Assembly (NCBI GenBank): GCA_963792205.1
Contig: CAWBVI010000002.1
Coordinates: 496,001 to 560,000 of the forward strand
From: DATDAH01 sp963792205
GTDB taxonomy: Bacteria > Actinomycetota > Acidimicrobiia > Acidimicrobiales > DATDAH01
Direction of reading: 5' to 3'
DNA length: 64,000 nt
The notes beneath the pieces were generated by a model that was given only the letters and a program-made list of their open reading frames with translations, ran no database searches and was not told where the DNA came from. Within the stretch, counting starts at the first letter, position 1; each line of letters opens with the position of its first letter. Both the position numbers and the translations under genes were made by a program. Positions 9,201 through 17,444 of the stretch are shown here, piece after piece.

Positions 9201-10117
9201 ACCATCACGACGGCGGCCACGTAGACCCCGCCGATCAGCAGGTCGACGAGGTAGTGCTCGCCGGTGAGGACGAGGACGAACGACATCACGACGGGGTAGG
9301 CGACCAGCACCGCCCGACCCACCCGCCGGGCTTTGGGCCACAGGGCCCAGGCGACCAGCACCGTGTACCCCACGTGCAGGGACGGGATGGCGGCGACGAC
9401 GTTGGCGGTCCGCTGGCCGAGCTCGAGCACGTCCTGGGCGATGTCCAGGCCGAGGATCGACCACCCCCTCGGGGCCGTGCGCACGATCGGGTCCAGCTCG
9501 CCCATGCGGGCCGCCAGCCACGGCGGCACGGCGGGGAACAGCAGGAAGGTGACGGCGGCGGCGAAGCTCAGGGTCACGAAGCGTCGGATGTACTGCCAGT
9601 AGCGGTCGCGGTCGCGCAGCCAGAAGACCGCGGCCACGATGAAGGGCACGAAGAAGTGGGACACGTAGGTGAGGGTCACCCCGACCTCCCACCACTGGAC
9701 CGGGCCCGGGCGGTAGAGGGCGTCCTGGAGGCGCAGCGTCGGGATCTCGCCGAAGCCCAGCCACTGGTCGGCCACGAGCTGCGGGCGGACGTGGGCGGTG
9801 ATGCCCAGGTAGTCGTCGGCGGCACCGCGGGTCAGGTCGTAGAGGATCAGCACGAGGACGACGGGGAGCCAGTCCCGGGCCACTCGCCACGGCCCGCCGC
9901 GGGGTGAGCCGACGGTGGCCACGACGAGGCCGACGGCGAGCCAGGCGATGATCTGCTCGCGGTCAAGGGGGATGCCGCGGGTGGCCCACCACGCCACCAG
10001 CGCGCCCCCGTACAGCCCGAGGGCCACCGCACGCGCCACCTGGACCCACGGCGCAGGCGGGGGCGCGGGATGGACGACCGGGGGCGCGGTCACCGGTGGC
10101 GGGGCGGTCAGCGTCAC
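9122..10117 (-). CDS. PAP2-superfamily membrane phosphatase/transferase
   Basis: A 331-residue integral membrane protein with a Pro-rich N-terminus (residues 5-24) and about six hydrophobic helices. PAP2 motifs are visible: AAIPSLHVGYTVL (SxxH) and LTGEHYLVDLLIGG (the distal His-Asp pair). The family dephosphorylates or transfers lipid-linked phosphate groups on the outer face of the membrane, and includes inositolphosphotransferase-like proteins. The GTG start lies 4 bp after the mannosyltransferase stop. Together they look like an envelope lipid/glycan module placed upstream of the CoA ligase genes. Confidence 0.85.
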   Translation of the reverse strand: MTLTAPPPVTAPPVVHPAPPPAPWVQVARAVALGLYGGALVAWWATRGIPLDREQIIAWLAVGLVVATVGSPRGGPWRVARDWLPVVLVLILYDLTRGAADDYLGITAHVRPQLVADQWLGFGEIPTLRLQDALYRPGPVQWWEVGVTLTYVSHFFVPFIVAAVFWLRDRDRYWQYIRRFVTLSFAAAVTFLLFPAVPPWLAARMGELDPIVRTAPRGWSILGLDIAQDVLELGQRTANVVAAIPSLHVGYTVLVAWALWPKARRVGRAVLVAYPVVMSFVLVLTGEHYLVDLLIGGVYVAAVVMVWDRIEARRRRTLPTPTSVSPSEPAA

Positions 10118-10121
10118 CGGG

Positions 10122-11492
10122 TCACGACCACCCGGGCAGGAGCAGACGGAGATCGGCGGCCCCGTCGCTCAAGGCCTGGCCCGTGAAGAGCGGGTAGAGG
10201 AAGGCGAAGGCCACGACCGACCCGACCAGCAGCGGCGCGAAGGCCCACCGCCGGACCGGTGGTAGGCGGTGAAGGGCCAGCACGGTGGCCAGGGCGAGGA
10301 GCGGGACGAGGGACACGGCGTAGTACGAGTACACCTCCCGGCCGCTCAGGATCCAAGGCAGCCATTGGGCGGCGGCGAGCGCGAGCAGCGTGCCCGCCTC
10401 GTCGTCACGGCGCCGGACCGTGAGCACGCCCAGGGCCACGAGCGCAACCAGGCCCGCGGCCCAGCTCACGGGGTTGGCCAGCGCGAGGAGCCGGGCCCGG
10501 GTGGGCGCCTCGCTGTCGGTGCACACGCCGTCGTCGATGGCAGGTCCGGATCCGGCCATCGCGGGCAGGCACGGCTTGTCGAACAGGTTGGCCGGTTCGG
10601 TCTGGAGCGCCCACGTCCACCCGGGAGCGGCCTGCGGGTTGTCGGGCTCGAGGTGGGCGTGGAAGTCGACCAGCTCGCGCTGGTGGTCGAACCAGACCCC
10701 GATGCGCTCGACGGCCCCGAGCCGGCAGGGGACCTCGTCGCCGCAGTGGGCCAGGCCGGCACGGGTCCGCTCGGCTTGGGCGAACCAGGGCCCGTAGGCG
10801 GCGACGTAGACCGCGGCAGGCACCAGGACGAGCACGGCGACGGCCGAGAGGGTGCGCCGGCGCCGGGGCGGGCCGGTCGGGGCGGCTCGCCGCTCGAGGG
10901 CGACGAGGACGATTGCGGCCACCGGCCACGTCCACACCGCGCCCCACTTCATCGCTGTGCCGAGACCGAGGAGGAGGGCGATGGCCCAGCGCCAGGCGCG
11001 GAGCCGGTCGGGTCGGTCACGGTCGCGGAGGGCCGCGAGCAGGCAGCAGGCCGCGGCCGTCGTCACCAGGGCGACGAAGCCGTCGAGCAGGGCGAGCCGG
11101 CCGGTGACGAACGCGATGCCGTCGAAGGTGACGAGGAGGCCGGCGCCGAAGGCCAGGCGATCGTCGCCGGTCACGACCCGGGCGCCCCACCAGGTCACGA
11201 CGACCAGGGCCACGCCGGCGAGCAGCGCGCCCAGCCGCCAACCCGTCGGGGTGAAGCCGGCCACCTGGATCCCGGCCGCGATCAGCCACTTCGCCAGCGG
11301 CGGGTGGGCGGGCGACGCCTCGACCCCGTGACGGAGCAGGTCGGCGGCGTCGAGCGCGTAGTAGAGCTCGTCGAACACCATGGCCCGGGGCCGACCGAGC
11401 CCCGGGAGGCGCGTGGCCAGGACGATGGCGGCGAGGCCGGCTGGGGCCGCGAGGGGCCGCAGCGCGGTGGTCAGGGCTCGAGGTTCTGGCAC
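10122..11492 (-). CDS. PMT-family (GT39) protein mannosyltransferase-like
   Basis: A 456-residue polytopic membrane protein resembling dolichyl-phosphate-mannose-protein mannosyltransferases. It shows MVFDELYYALDAADLLR (acidic residues in the first extracytoplasmic loop) and HPPLAKWLIAAG, both family signatures, then many hydrophobic helices and a Cys-containing outer loop around residues 245-330. Such enzymes move mannose from polyprenyl phosphate onto secreted proteins. The 5' end overlaps the lipoprotein gene by 22 bp, and the PAP2 gene follows 4 bp later. Membrane location is clear; the acceptor is unknown. Confidence 0.85.
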   Translation of the reverse strand: MPEPRALTTALRPLAAPAGLAAIVLATRLPGLGRPRAMVFDELYYALDAADLLRHGVEASPAHPPLAKWLIAAGIQVAGFTPTGWRLGALLAGVALVVVTWWGARVVTGDDRLAFGAGLLVTFDGIAFVTGRLALLDGFVALVTTAAACCLLAALRDRDRPDRLRAWRWAIALLLGLGTAMKWGAVWTWPVAAIVLVALERRAAPTGPPRRRRTLSAVAVLVLVPAAVYVAAYGPWFAQAERTRAGLAHCGDEVPCRLGAVERIGVWFDHQRELVDFHAHLEPDNPQAAPGWTWALQTEPANLFDKPCLPAMAGSGPAIDDGVCTDSEAPTRARLLALANPVSWAAGLVALVALGVLTVRRRDDEAGTLLALAAAQWLPWILSGREVYSYYAVSLVPLLALATVLALHRLPPVRRWAFAPLLVGSVVAFAFLYPLFTGQALSDGAADLRLLLPGWS

Positions 11493-11842
11493 GTCTCGAC
11501 CAGGCGCCGGGCGGGGGATGCCGAGGAGGGTTCATCCCCCGGCCCGAAGGAAGCGGTGGCCAAGGCCTGCTCGAGGGCGGCGTACCAGGCGTCGGGGTCG
11601 CGGGCGAACGCGGCGGGGCCGAGCTGGTCCTCCTTGCCGTCGGCCGGGACCGGCCCGCCGGCGAAGAGGCCGCGATCGTCCAGCGCCCGGGCGGTGATCC
11701 GCTCCCTCAGGCTGGCGCAGGTGCGTCGTTCCTCAGCCGCCCGCTCGGCGTCCTGACCGGCGCCACCGCAGGCGGACAGGAGGAGGACGACGGAGGTGAC
11801 GGCCAGGGACGCCCGGGCGCGTGGAAGGAGCGGGCGGCGCAC
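11471..11842 (-). CDS. Small lipoprotein of unknown function
   Basis: A 123-residue protein with a classic lipoprotein signal: basic MRRPLLPRAR, a hydrophobic stretch, then the lipobox LLSACGG with the acylated Cys at residue 25. The mature part is acidic, has three further Cys or fewer, and matches no family I recognise. It is the first gene of the minus-strand run and overlaps the PMT gene by 22 bp, so it may be a substrate or helper of the mannosyltransferase. That link is only contextual. Confidence 0.72.
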   Translation of the reverse strand: MRRPLLPRARASLAVTSVVLLLSACGGAGQDAERAAEERRTCASLRERITARALDDRGLFAGGPVPADGKEDQLGPAAFARDPDAWYAALEQALATASFGPGDEPSSASPARRLVETCQNLEP

Positions 11843-11866
11843 GATGGCTAGAAGCTAGCGACGGAC

Positions 11867-11872
11867 TACGGT
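11867..11872 (+). promoter_or_regulatory. Candidate -10 element for the DUF2510 gene
   Basis: TACGGT lies in the 78-bp divergent intergenic region upstream of the gene at 11921. A GA-rich ribosome site (gaggagagagg, about 11902-11913) follows. An 11-bp direct repeat GCGCTTGGCGA occurs at 11877-11887 and 11889-11899; its role is unknown. Confidence 0.35.
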
Positions 11873-11920
11873 GCGGGCGCTTGGCGAGGCGCTTGGCGAT
11901 CGTGAGGAGAGAGGCACCCG

Positions 11921-13375
11921 ATGAGTGATCAGGGCGGAACCCCAGAAGCCGGTTGGCACCCCGACCCCCACGGGCGCCACGAGTACCGCTACTGGGACGG
12001 TGACAGCTGGACCGACCAGGTCTCCGACGGCGGTGTGGTCGGGTCGGACCCGCCCGGGGACGCGCCCACCGAGGTCACCGAGCCGGCACCGGCCGCCACC
12101 GACACCGTGGCCACGCCGGTCACCGGACCTCCTGCGGCCGCGGCCGCAGCCGGGCCGCCGAGCACCGAGACCCCGCCGTATGTCGCGCCGACCGAGAAGA
12201 AGAGCTCGGGCAAGCTGCCGATCGGGATCCTGGCCCTGATCGGGCTGGCCGTGGCCGCCATCGTGGCCGCCCTGGTCATCTTCGTCTTCGGGGGCGACGA
12301 CGGGGGCGGCGGTGAAGGGGCCGGCGACTTCTCCGGCACGATCAGCGAGGACGAGCCGTTCGTCGTCCGCACCGTCGACCTCGACGAGGGCGAGGCGCTG
12401 CGGGCGGTCGTCGAGCCGTCCGAGGACCTCGACGCGACGCTCACGCTCGGGATCGATCCCGAGGTGGCGGCCACCGCCGCCTTCACCTCCCTCAACGGTG
12501 ACGAGGAGGTCGACGAGGACGAGCTGCTGGAGGTCTACGGCAGCTCCTACGGCGACCTCTTCTCCGACGCCCTCCCGGATGACCTGTCCGGAGACTTCTC
12601 CGAGGCCATCGACGACTCCGAGGCCTTCAGCGACTTCCAGGACCGTCTGGCCGACCTCGGCCTCGAGGACGCCGGCGTGCCCTTCGGCACCGCCGACCTC
12701 AACGGCGAGGGTGAGCCCGAGGGCGGGATCTTCGTGGCCCCGTTCGCCGGCACGTACTCGGTCATCGTCGGCGGCCTCGGCGGCAGCGAAGGCGACTTCG
12801 AGGGCAAGATCGACGTCAACGAGGCCGACGGTGACTTCGAGTCCTTCGACACCGACGAGGAGATCGACTTCATCCAGTACATCGAGTCCTTCGGGCCGCA
12901 GCGGGACTTCCTCTGCGACGAGGACTTCTGGGGGGACGACCCCGGTGACGTGGCCGAGAGCGCGGCGCAGATCTGCGACGACGACACGTACGACGAGCTG
13001 CTGTCGACGGATCTGTCGAGCGACTTCAGCGACGACTTCACCTCGGACTTCTCCGACGACCTCAGCAGCGACTTCTCGGACGACCTCAGCAGCGACTTCT
13101 CCGACGACTTCTCGGATGACTTCAGCGACGACCTCACCGACGACCCCGCGCTGGGCGAGCCCCAGGACCCGACGACGTTCATCCCCGAGTACGGGACCAC
13201 CCCCCGCTTCGACACGCTGGCCGACAGCTGCTTCGGGGGCAACCTGCCGGACTGCGACACGCTGTACGCCCAGACGCCCATCTCCGACTCGACCAACTCC
13301 TACGAGGGCTACGGCGCCACCTGTGGCGGCCGGCTGCCGGAGGAGATGCCGGGTCAGTGCGCGACCTTGGGCTGA
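11921..13375 (+). CDS. DUF2510 membrane protein with acidic Ser-Asp repeats
   Basis: A 484-residue envelope protein. The DUF2510 domain with the GWHPDPHGRHEYRYWDG motif is at residues 8-40. A Pro/Ala-rich linker and one membrane helix (ILALIGLAVAAIVAALVIF, near residues 103-125) follow. The large outside part is strongly acidic, with a run of SDDF/SDDL repeats at about residues 367-407. It ends in a Cys-rich module (ADSCFGGNLPDCDTLY, TCGGRLP) seen at the C-terminus of other actinobacterial DUF2510 proteins. The ATG has a strong GA-rich ribosome site. Function is unknown; it may sit in or bind the cell wall. Confidence 0.85.
   Translation: MSDQGGTPEAGWHPDPHGRHEYRYWDGDSWTDQVSDGGVVGSDPPGDAPTEVTEPAPAATDTVATPVTGPPAAAAAAGPPSTETPPYVAPTEKKSSGKLPIGILALIGLAVAAIVAALVIFVFGGDDGGGGEGAGDFSGTISEDEPFVVRTVDLDEGEALRAVVEPSEDLDATLTLGIDPEVAATAAFTSLNGDEEVDEDELLEVYGSSYGDLFSDALPDDLSGDFSEAIDDSEAFSDFQDRLADLGLEDAGVPFGTADLNGEGEPEGGIFVAPFAGTYSVIVGGLGGSEGDFEGKIDVNEADGDFESFDTDEEIDFIQYIESFGPQRDFLCDEDFWGDDPGDVAESAAQICDDDTYDELLSTDLSSDFSDDFTSDFSDDLSSDFSDDLSSDFSDDFSDDFSDDLTDDPALGEPQDPTTFIPEYGTTPRFDTLADSCFGGNLPDCDTLYAQTPISDSTNSYEGYGATCGGRLPEEMPGQCATLG
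13019..13138 (+). repeat. In-frame SDD/SDF repeat tract
   Basis: About 120 bp of tandem, imperfect repeats encode alternating SDF-SDD and SDL units inside the DUF2510 gene. Third-position changes between units (agc/tcg/tcc for Ser) show the repeats are old or selected at protein level rather than a recent slippage product. Confidence 0.8.
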
Positions 13376-13379
13376 CCCG

Positions 13380-14312
13380 CTGAGCGCTCCCGACCCGGCG
13401 GCCTTCGCGACCCATCGGTCCGAGGTCCGCCACGGGCTCGAGCTGGCCTACGTCCGGGAGGGCGCGGGCGGGTATCCGCTCGTGCTCCTGCACGGCTATC
13501 CGGAGACCAAGCGGATCTGGTGGCGCAACGTCGCGCCGTTGGCCGCCGCCGGCTACGAGGTGATCGCGCCCGACCTGCGCGGCCACGGCGAGAGCGACGT
13601 CGACCCCGACGATCGCTACGACATCGTGACCCACAGCCGCGACGTCGAGGTCCTGGTGAGAGACGTCCTCGGTCACGAGCGCTTCGGCGTCGTGGCCGGT
13701 GACGTCGGGGCGGTCGTGGCCTACGACCTCGCGCTCCGGGGGGAAGGCCTGGTCGACGGCCTGTGCTGGTTCAACACCGCCCCGCCGTTCCTCCCCACGG
13801 AGTACGCCGCGGCAGGTATCGACCTGACCGGCCTCGGCGACCTGACCCTCCGGCCCGAGACCGACTACCAGGTGCGCCAGGGCCGCGACACCGAGGCCCT
13901 GGCCGCCGACCTCGACACGCCGGAGCGACGTCGCAGCTACATCGCCGAGTTCTACGGTCATCGCCTGTGGGGGAGTCGAGGGTCGTTCACGCCCGACGAC
14001 GTGGACTTCATGACCGAGCCGTGGTCCGAGGAGGCCCGCCTGCGGGCGGGATGGGCGGTCTACCAGCTCATCTTCGGGACCCGGACGGCCGAGGAGGCGC
14101 CCCGGCTCTTCGAGACGATGCCCGTGCCGTCCCTCCTGCTCTACGGGCCCGAGGACCAGGTGGTCCCCGAGGTGTTCACGGCCTGCTGCGAGGTCGCCTT
14201 CACCAACCGGGTCGGCCCGCTGATCGTGCCCCGGGCCGGCCACTTCCTCCAATGGGAGCGGGCCGACGTGCTCAACGGCCTGGTCGCGGGGTGGTTCGCC
14301 CAGTTCCGCTGA
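13380..14312 (+). CDS. Alpha/beta hydrolase, epoxide hydrolase/dehalogenase type
   Basis: An alpha/beta-hydrolase of about 310 residues. The HGYPETKRIWW oxyanion motif (HGxP) and VVAGDVGAVVAYDL, with Asp as nucleophile, place it with epoxide hydrolases and haloalkane or haloacetate dehalogenases rather than Ser esterases. GPEDQVV supplies the acid and RAGHFLQWE the His. The start is uncertain. Homology points to the CTG at 13380 (reading MSAPDPAAFATHRSEV), 5 nt after the preceding stop. The only nearby standard start is GTG 13323, inside the DUF2510 gene. It overlaps the next gene by 22 bp. Confidence 0.83.
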   Translation: MSAPDPAAFATHRSEVRHGLELAYVREGAGGYPLVLLHGYPETKRIWWRNVAPLAAAGYEVIAPDLRGHGESDVDPDDRYDIVTHSRDVEVLVRDVLGHERFGVVAGDVGAVVAYDLALRGEGLVDGLCWFNTAPPFLPTEYAAAGIDLTGLGDLTLRPETDYQVRQGRDTEALAADLDTPERRRSYIAEFYGHRLWGSRGSFTPDDVDFMTEPWSEEARLRAGWAVYQLIFGTRTAEEAPRLFETMPVPSLLLYGPEDQVVPEVFTACCEVAFTNRVGPLIVPRAGHFLQWERADVLNGLVAGWFAQFR

Positions 14313-15109
14313 CGGCCCTCGCGGGCCTGCTCCTTGCGGGCGCCGTGGCCTGCGGTGACGACGGTGCCGCCCCCGCCGAAGCATCCGTGCAGCTGCACGC
14401 CACGGCCACCCGGTCCAGCCTGTTCGACAGCCAGCGCGCGTTCCGGCTGGAGCTGCGCAACGACGGCGACAGCGCGGTCACCGTCGAGGCCGTCCAACTC
14501 GACTCGCCGCAGTTCGAGCCCGAGCCGCCGAGCATCCGCGACACGGAGCTGGCGCCCGGCGACCAGCTCCTCCTGCCGGTGCCGTACGGGCGCTCGGTCT
14601 GCGAAGGCGAGGACCGGGCCGCGGTGCTGCGGGCCACCGTCGCGGGCGAGGCGATCGCCGTCCCGCTGGGCCAGGACCCCCCTCACGTCATGGACGACCT
14701 GAATGCGGTCGAGTGCGCCGAGGCTGGGGTGCGGGAAGCCGTCGACCTGGAGTTCGGGGCAGTGTGGCGCCCGGCGGGCGAGCGCTCGGCGACCGGTGTC
14801 CTCGAGGTGACGCCCCGGGGCGACCAGGACGCGACCATCGACTCGATGCACGGCAACATCGTCTTCGGCGTGCGGGTCCCCGCCGACGAACCTCTGCTCA
14901 CGGCCGCGGCGGGCGACGGCACGGCGCGCCTGCCCGTGACCGTCGTGGTCGACCGCTGTGACACCCACGCCCTCATCGAGAGCAAGCGCACGTTCCAGTT
15001 CCCCCTCGAGGTCCGCCTCGACGACGGGGAGCCGGCGCGGGTGGTGCTCGAGGCGGAAGGATCGACCCGGGACCTCTTCCAGGACCTGATCGAGGTCTGC
15101 ATCGGCTAA
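14291..15109 (+). CDS. Putative secreted lipoprotein
   Basis: A 272-residue protein starting at GTG 14291 (VVRPVPLTALAGLLLAGAVACGDDG). The short signal peptide ends in a lipobox-like AVAC, with Cys near residue 21. The mature part is beta-rich with no recognised domain; a FRLELRNDGDSAVTVEAVQL segment recalls immunoglobulin-like domains in which backbone strands alternate with D/N turns. Four Cys are spread over the mature chain. The start lies inside the hydrolase gene (22-bp overlap), so translation is probably coupled. Function unknown. Confidence 0.68.
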   Translation: MVRPVPLTALAGLLLAGAVACGDDGAAPAEASVQLHATATRSSLFDSQRAFRLELRNDGDSAVTVEAVQLDSPQFEPEPPSIRDTELAPGDQLLLPVPYGRSVCEGEDRAAVLRATVAGEAIAVPLGQDPPHVMDDLNAVECAEAGVREAVDLEFGAVWRPAGERSATGVLEVTPRGDQDATIDSMHGNIVFGVRVPADEPLLTAAAGDGTARLPVTVVVDRCDTHALIESKRTFQFPLEVRLDDGEPARVVLEAEGSTRDLFQDLIEVCIG

Positions 15110-15264
15110 AGGAGCCGAGCCGATAGGCGAGGCGACCAGGCAAGCAACGCGGTGATCGCCGAGCGCAGCTTGGCGATGTCCCAGGTCGAGCGCAGCAGGC
15201 CTCAGCCTTCCGCGCCCGTCCCAAAGGTACGGTCGCGAGTCGCACGGCCACGAGGGGGCACGCC
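15110..15264. other. 155-bp intergenic region
   Basis: The longest gap in the window. No convincing ORF is seen. It holds a TACGGT hexamer near 15231 that may be a -10 element, and a gaggggg ribosome site just before the ATG at 15265. The first 100 bp show nothing I can interpret. Confidence 0.4.
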
Positions 15265-16905
15265 ATGGACCTGATCCTGCGCAACGGGACGGTGATCGAC
15301 GGGACCGGGGCGCCACGCCAGTCGGTCGACGTGGGGGTCGAGGACGGTCGCATCGCCGCGGTGGGCGAGGTGGCGTCGGGCAACGGGGCCGAGGAGGTCG
15401 ACCTCGGCGGGCTCGTGCTCGCGCCCGGCTTCGTCGACATCCACACCCACTACGACGCCCAGATCCTCTGGGACCCCGACCTGACCCCGTCCTGCTGGCA
15501 CGGCGTCACCAGCGTGGTCATGGGCAACTGTGGCTTCGGCATCGCCCCCACCCGGCCGGAGCACCGCGAGACCATCGCCCGCACGCTCGAGAACGTCGAG
15601 GGCATGGCCTTCGACGCGTTGGTCGCCGGCATCGACTGGAGCTTCGAGACCTTCCCCGAGTACCTGGCCGCCATCGACCGCCTGCCCAAGCGGCTCAACG
15701 TGGGTGCGCTGGCCGGACACACGCCGACCCGGCTGTACGTCCTCGGCGAGGAGGCCTCCGACCGGGAGGCCACCGAGGCCGAGGTGGCCGAGATGGCCGC
15801 CATCATCAAGGAGGCGCTGGAGGCCGGCGCGGTCGGCTTCTCGACCTCGGCGGCACCCACCCACGCCGGGGCCTACGGCAAGCCCGTCCCCAGCCGCCTC
15901 GCGGCCTACGAGGAGATCAAGGCGCTGGCGGCGACGATGGGCGAGGTCGGCAAGGGTGTGATGCAGGCGACCGTGGGGGCGAACCTGTTCATGGACCAGT
16001 TCGCCGAGATCTCCTCGCTCACCGGCCGGCCCGTGTCGTGGACCGCGCTGCTCTCGGGCATGTGGGGCGACGGCGGCGCGCTGTCGATGCTCGACGCCAC
16101 GGAGCAGCGGGGCGGCGACGTCTGGCCGCAGGTGGCCTGCCGCCCCCTCGTGATGCAGGTGACGATGGCCGACCCCTTCCCGATGGCGACCATGGAGGCC
16201 TTCCAGGAGGTGCTGGCCCAGCCCCACGAGCGTCGGGCCGACGTGTACCGGGACCCCGCGTGGCGGCAGCGGATGCACGCCAGCCACTCGATGTGGGGCG
16301 ACCGCCTGACCAAGGCCACCATCCAGGAGACGGAGCGCCACCACGACCTGGTCGAAGGGCCGACCGTGGCCGAGCTGGCCGAGCAGCGCAACGTGGACCC
16401 CCTCGATCTCATGATCGACCTCGCCCTCGAGGACGACCTGGCCACCCGCTACCGGATCGTGCTGGCCAACGACGACGAGACGGAGCTGGCGGCACTGCTG
16501 CAGGACCCGCGGACGGTCCTCGGCCTGTCGGATGCCGGGGCCCACGCCAGCCAGCTCTGCGACGCCAACTTCTCGACCCACCTGCTCTCCGTGTGGGCCC
16601 GGGAGCGCGAGGTCCTGACGCTGGAGCAGGCCGTGTGGCGGCTGAGTGGCCAGGCCGCCGAGGTGTTCCGCCTCGGGAACCGGGGCCGCATCGCCGAGGG
16701 CTACGCGGCCGACCTGGTGGCCTTCGACCCCGACGAGGTGGGCTCGGAGCCCCTGGAGCGGGTCTGGGACCTCCCCGCCGGCGCCGACCGGCTGATCGCC
16801 CGGAGCCGGGGGATCGAGCACGTGTGGGTCAACGGCACGGCCGTCCGCCGGGAGGGCGACGACCTCGACGCCCGCCCCGGAACCCTGCTGCACGGAGCCC
16901 CTTGA
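15265..16905 (+). CDS. N-acyl-D-amino-acid deacylase family amidohydrolase
   Basis: A 546-residue amidohydrolase-3 (D-aminoacylase-like) enzyme. Hallmarks: LILRNGTVIDGTGAPRQSVDV at the N-terminus, the metal motif FVDIHTHYDAQILWDPD, HGVTSVVMGNCGFGIAPT with the conserved Cys ligand, and LSDAGAHASQLCD near the C-terminus with the metal-binding Asp. The family hydrolyses N-acylated D-amino acids or related cyclic amides using zinc. The length is typical. It stands alone with its own ribosome site; the substrate is not known. Confidence 0.88.
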   Translation: MDLILRNGTVIDGTGAPRQSVDVGVEDGRIAAVGEVASGNGAEEVDLGGLVLAPGFVDIHTHYDAQILWDPDLTPSCWHGVTSVVMGNCGFGIAPTRPEHRETIARTLENVEGMAFDALVAGIDWSFETFPEYLAAIDRLPKRLNVGALAGHTPTRLYVLGEEASDREATEAEVAEMAAIIKEALEAGAVGFSTSAAPTHAGAYGKPVPSRLAAYEEIKALAATMGEVGKGVMQATVGANLFMDQFAEISSLTGRPVSWTALLSGMWGDGGALSMLDATEQRGGDVWPQVACRPLVMQVTMADPFPMATMEAFQEVLAQPHERRADVYRDPAWRQRMHASHSMWGDRLTKATIQETERHHDLVEGPTVAELAEQRNVDPLDLMIDLALEDDLATRYRIVLANDDETELAALLQDPRTVLGLSDAGAHASQLCDANFSTHLLSVWAREREVLTLEQAVWRLSGQAAEVFRLGNRGRIAEGYAADLVAFDPDEVGSEPLERVWDLPAGADRLIARSRGIEHVWVNGTAVRREGDDLDARPGTLLHGAP

Positions 16906-16915
16906 GCCGGAAATT

Positions 16916-16932
16916 TGAGTAGCGGCTACTCA
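16916..16932. promoter_or_regulatory. 17-bp palindrome TGAGTAGCGGCTACTCA
   Basis: Perfect inverted repeat with 8-bp arms around one G, placed between the deacylase stop and the small membrane protein start at 16968. It could be an operator for the downstream gene. A terminator is less likely because no T-run follows. Confidence 0.5.
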
Positions 16933-16967
16933 CCCCGTAGGTGGGGCCGGTGGGGGATGATGGCCGC

Positions 16968-17420
16968 ATGGACACCTCGATCATCATCATCATCGTCATC
17001 TCGGTGGCGATCCCGCTCCTCATCACGTTCTTCGTGCTGAAGAGCGTGCGGGGCGCCTTCGGCATGTCCCCGGAGAAGCAGGCTCAAGCGCAGAACCTCG
17101 TCGCCACCGGTTCGAAGGCGCGGGCCAAGATCCTGCGGGTGACGCCCACGGGCATGATCGTCAACAACATCAACATCCAGTGCATGGTCGACTTCCAGCT
17201 CGAGCCGCTGACCGGCGCCCCGCCGTTCATGGCCCAGAAGAAGATGATGATCAACCAGACGGCGATGCCCCGGGTGGGCGATGTCTGGCCGGCCTGGTTC
17301 GACGCGGCCGACCCCTCCCAGTTCGTGGTGGGCATGCCCGACGGCGCGTCCCCGGAGCAGATCCCGATCTTCCGCGAGTTCGGCATCCCCCACCCGCTCG
17401 ACCCCACCCCCGGAGGCTGA
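16968..17420 (+). CDS. Small single-pass membrane protein, unknown
   Basis: A 150-residue protein starting at ATG 16968 with an N-terminal membrane helix rich in Ile (SIIIIIVISVAIPLLITFF, residues 4-22). The soluble part holds GSKARAKILRVTPTGMIVNN and a beta-rich segment, as in uncharacterised actinobacterial membrane proteins that carry a small OB/SH3-like outer domain. No enzymatic motif is visible. The preceding palindrome may control it. Function unknown. Confidence 0.75.
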   Translation: MDTSIIIIIVISVAIPLLITFFVLKSVRGAFGMSPEKQAQAQNLVATGSKARAKILRVTPTGMIVNNINIQCMVDFQLEPLTGAPPFMAQKKMMINQTAMPRVGDVWPAWFDAADPSQFVVGMPDGASPEQIPIFREFGIPHPLDPTPGG

Positions 17421-17444
17421 GCCGGCCGGCGGCGGCCGCTCCGG

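Noticed and set aside
12312..13379. Continuous frame upstream of the hydrolase that would make a 666-residue protein
   Set aside because: The first 355 codons are Ser/Arg/Thr/Pro-rich and overlap the DUF2510 gene in another frame. The hydrolase homology begins only at about 13380.
16933..16945. CCCC-GTAGGT-GGGG inverted repeat just after the 16916 palindrome
   Set aside because: Four-bp arms in DNA of this GC content are expected by chance.
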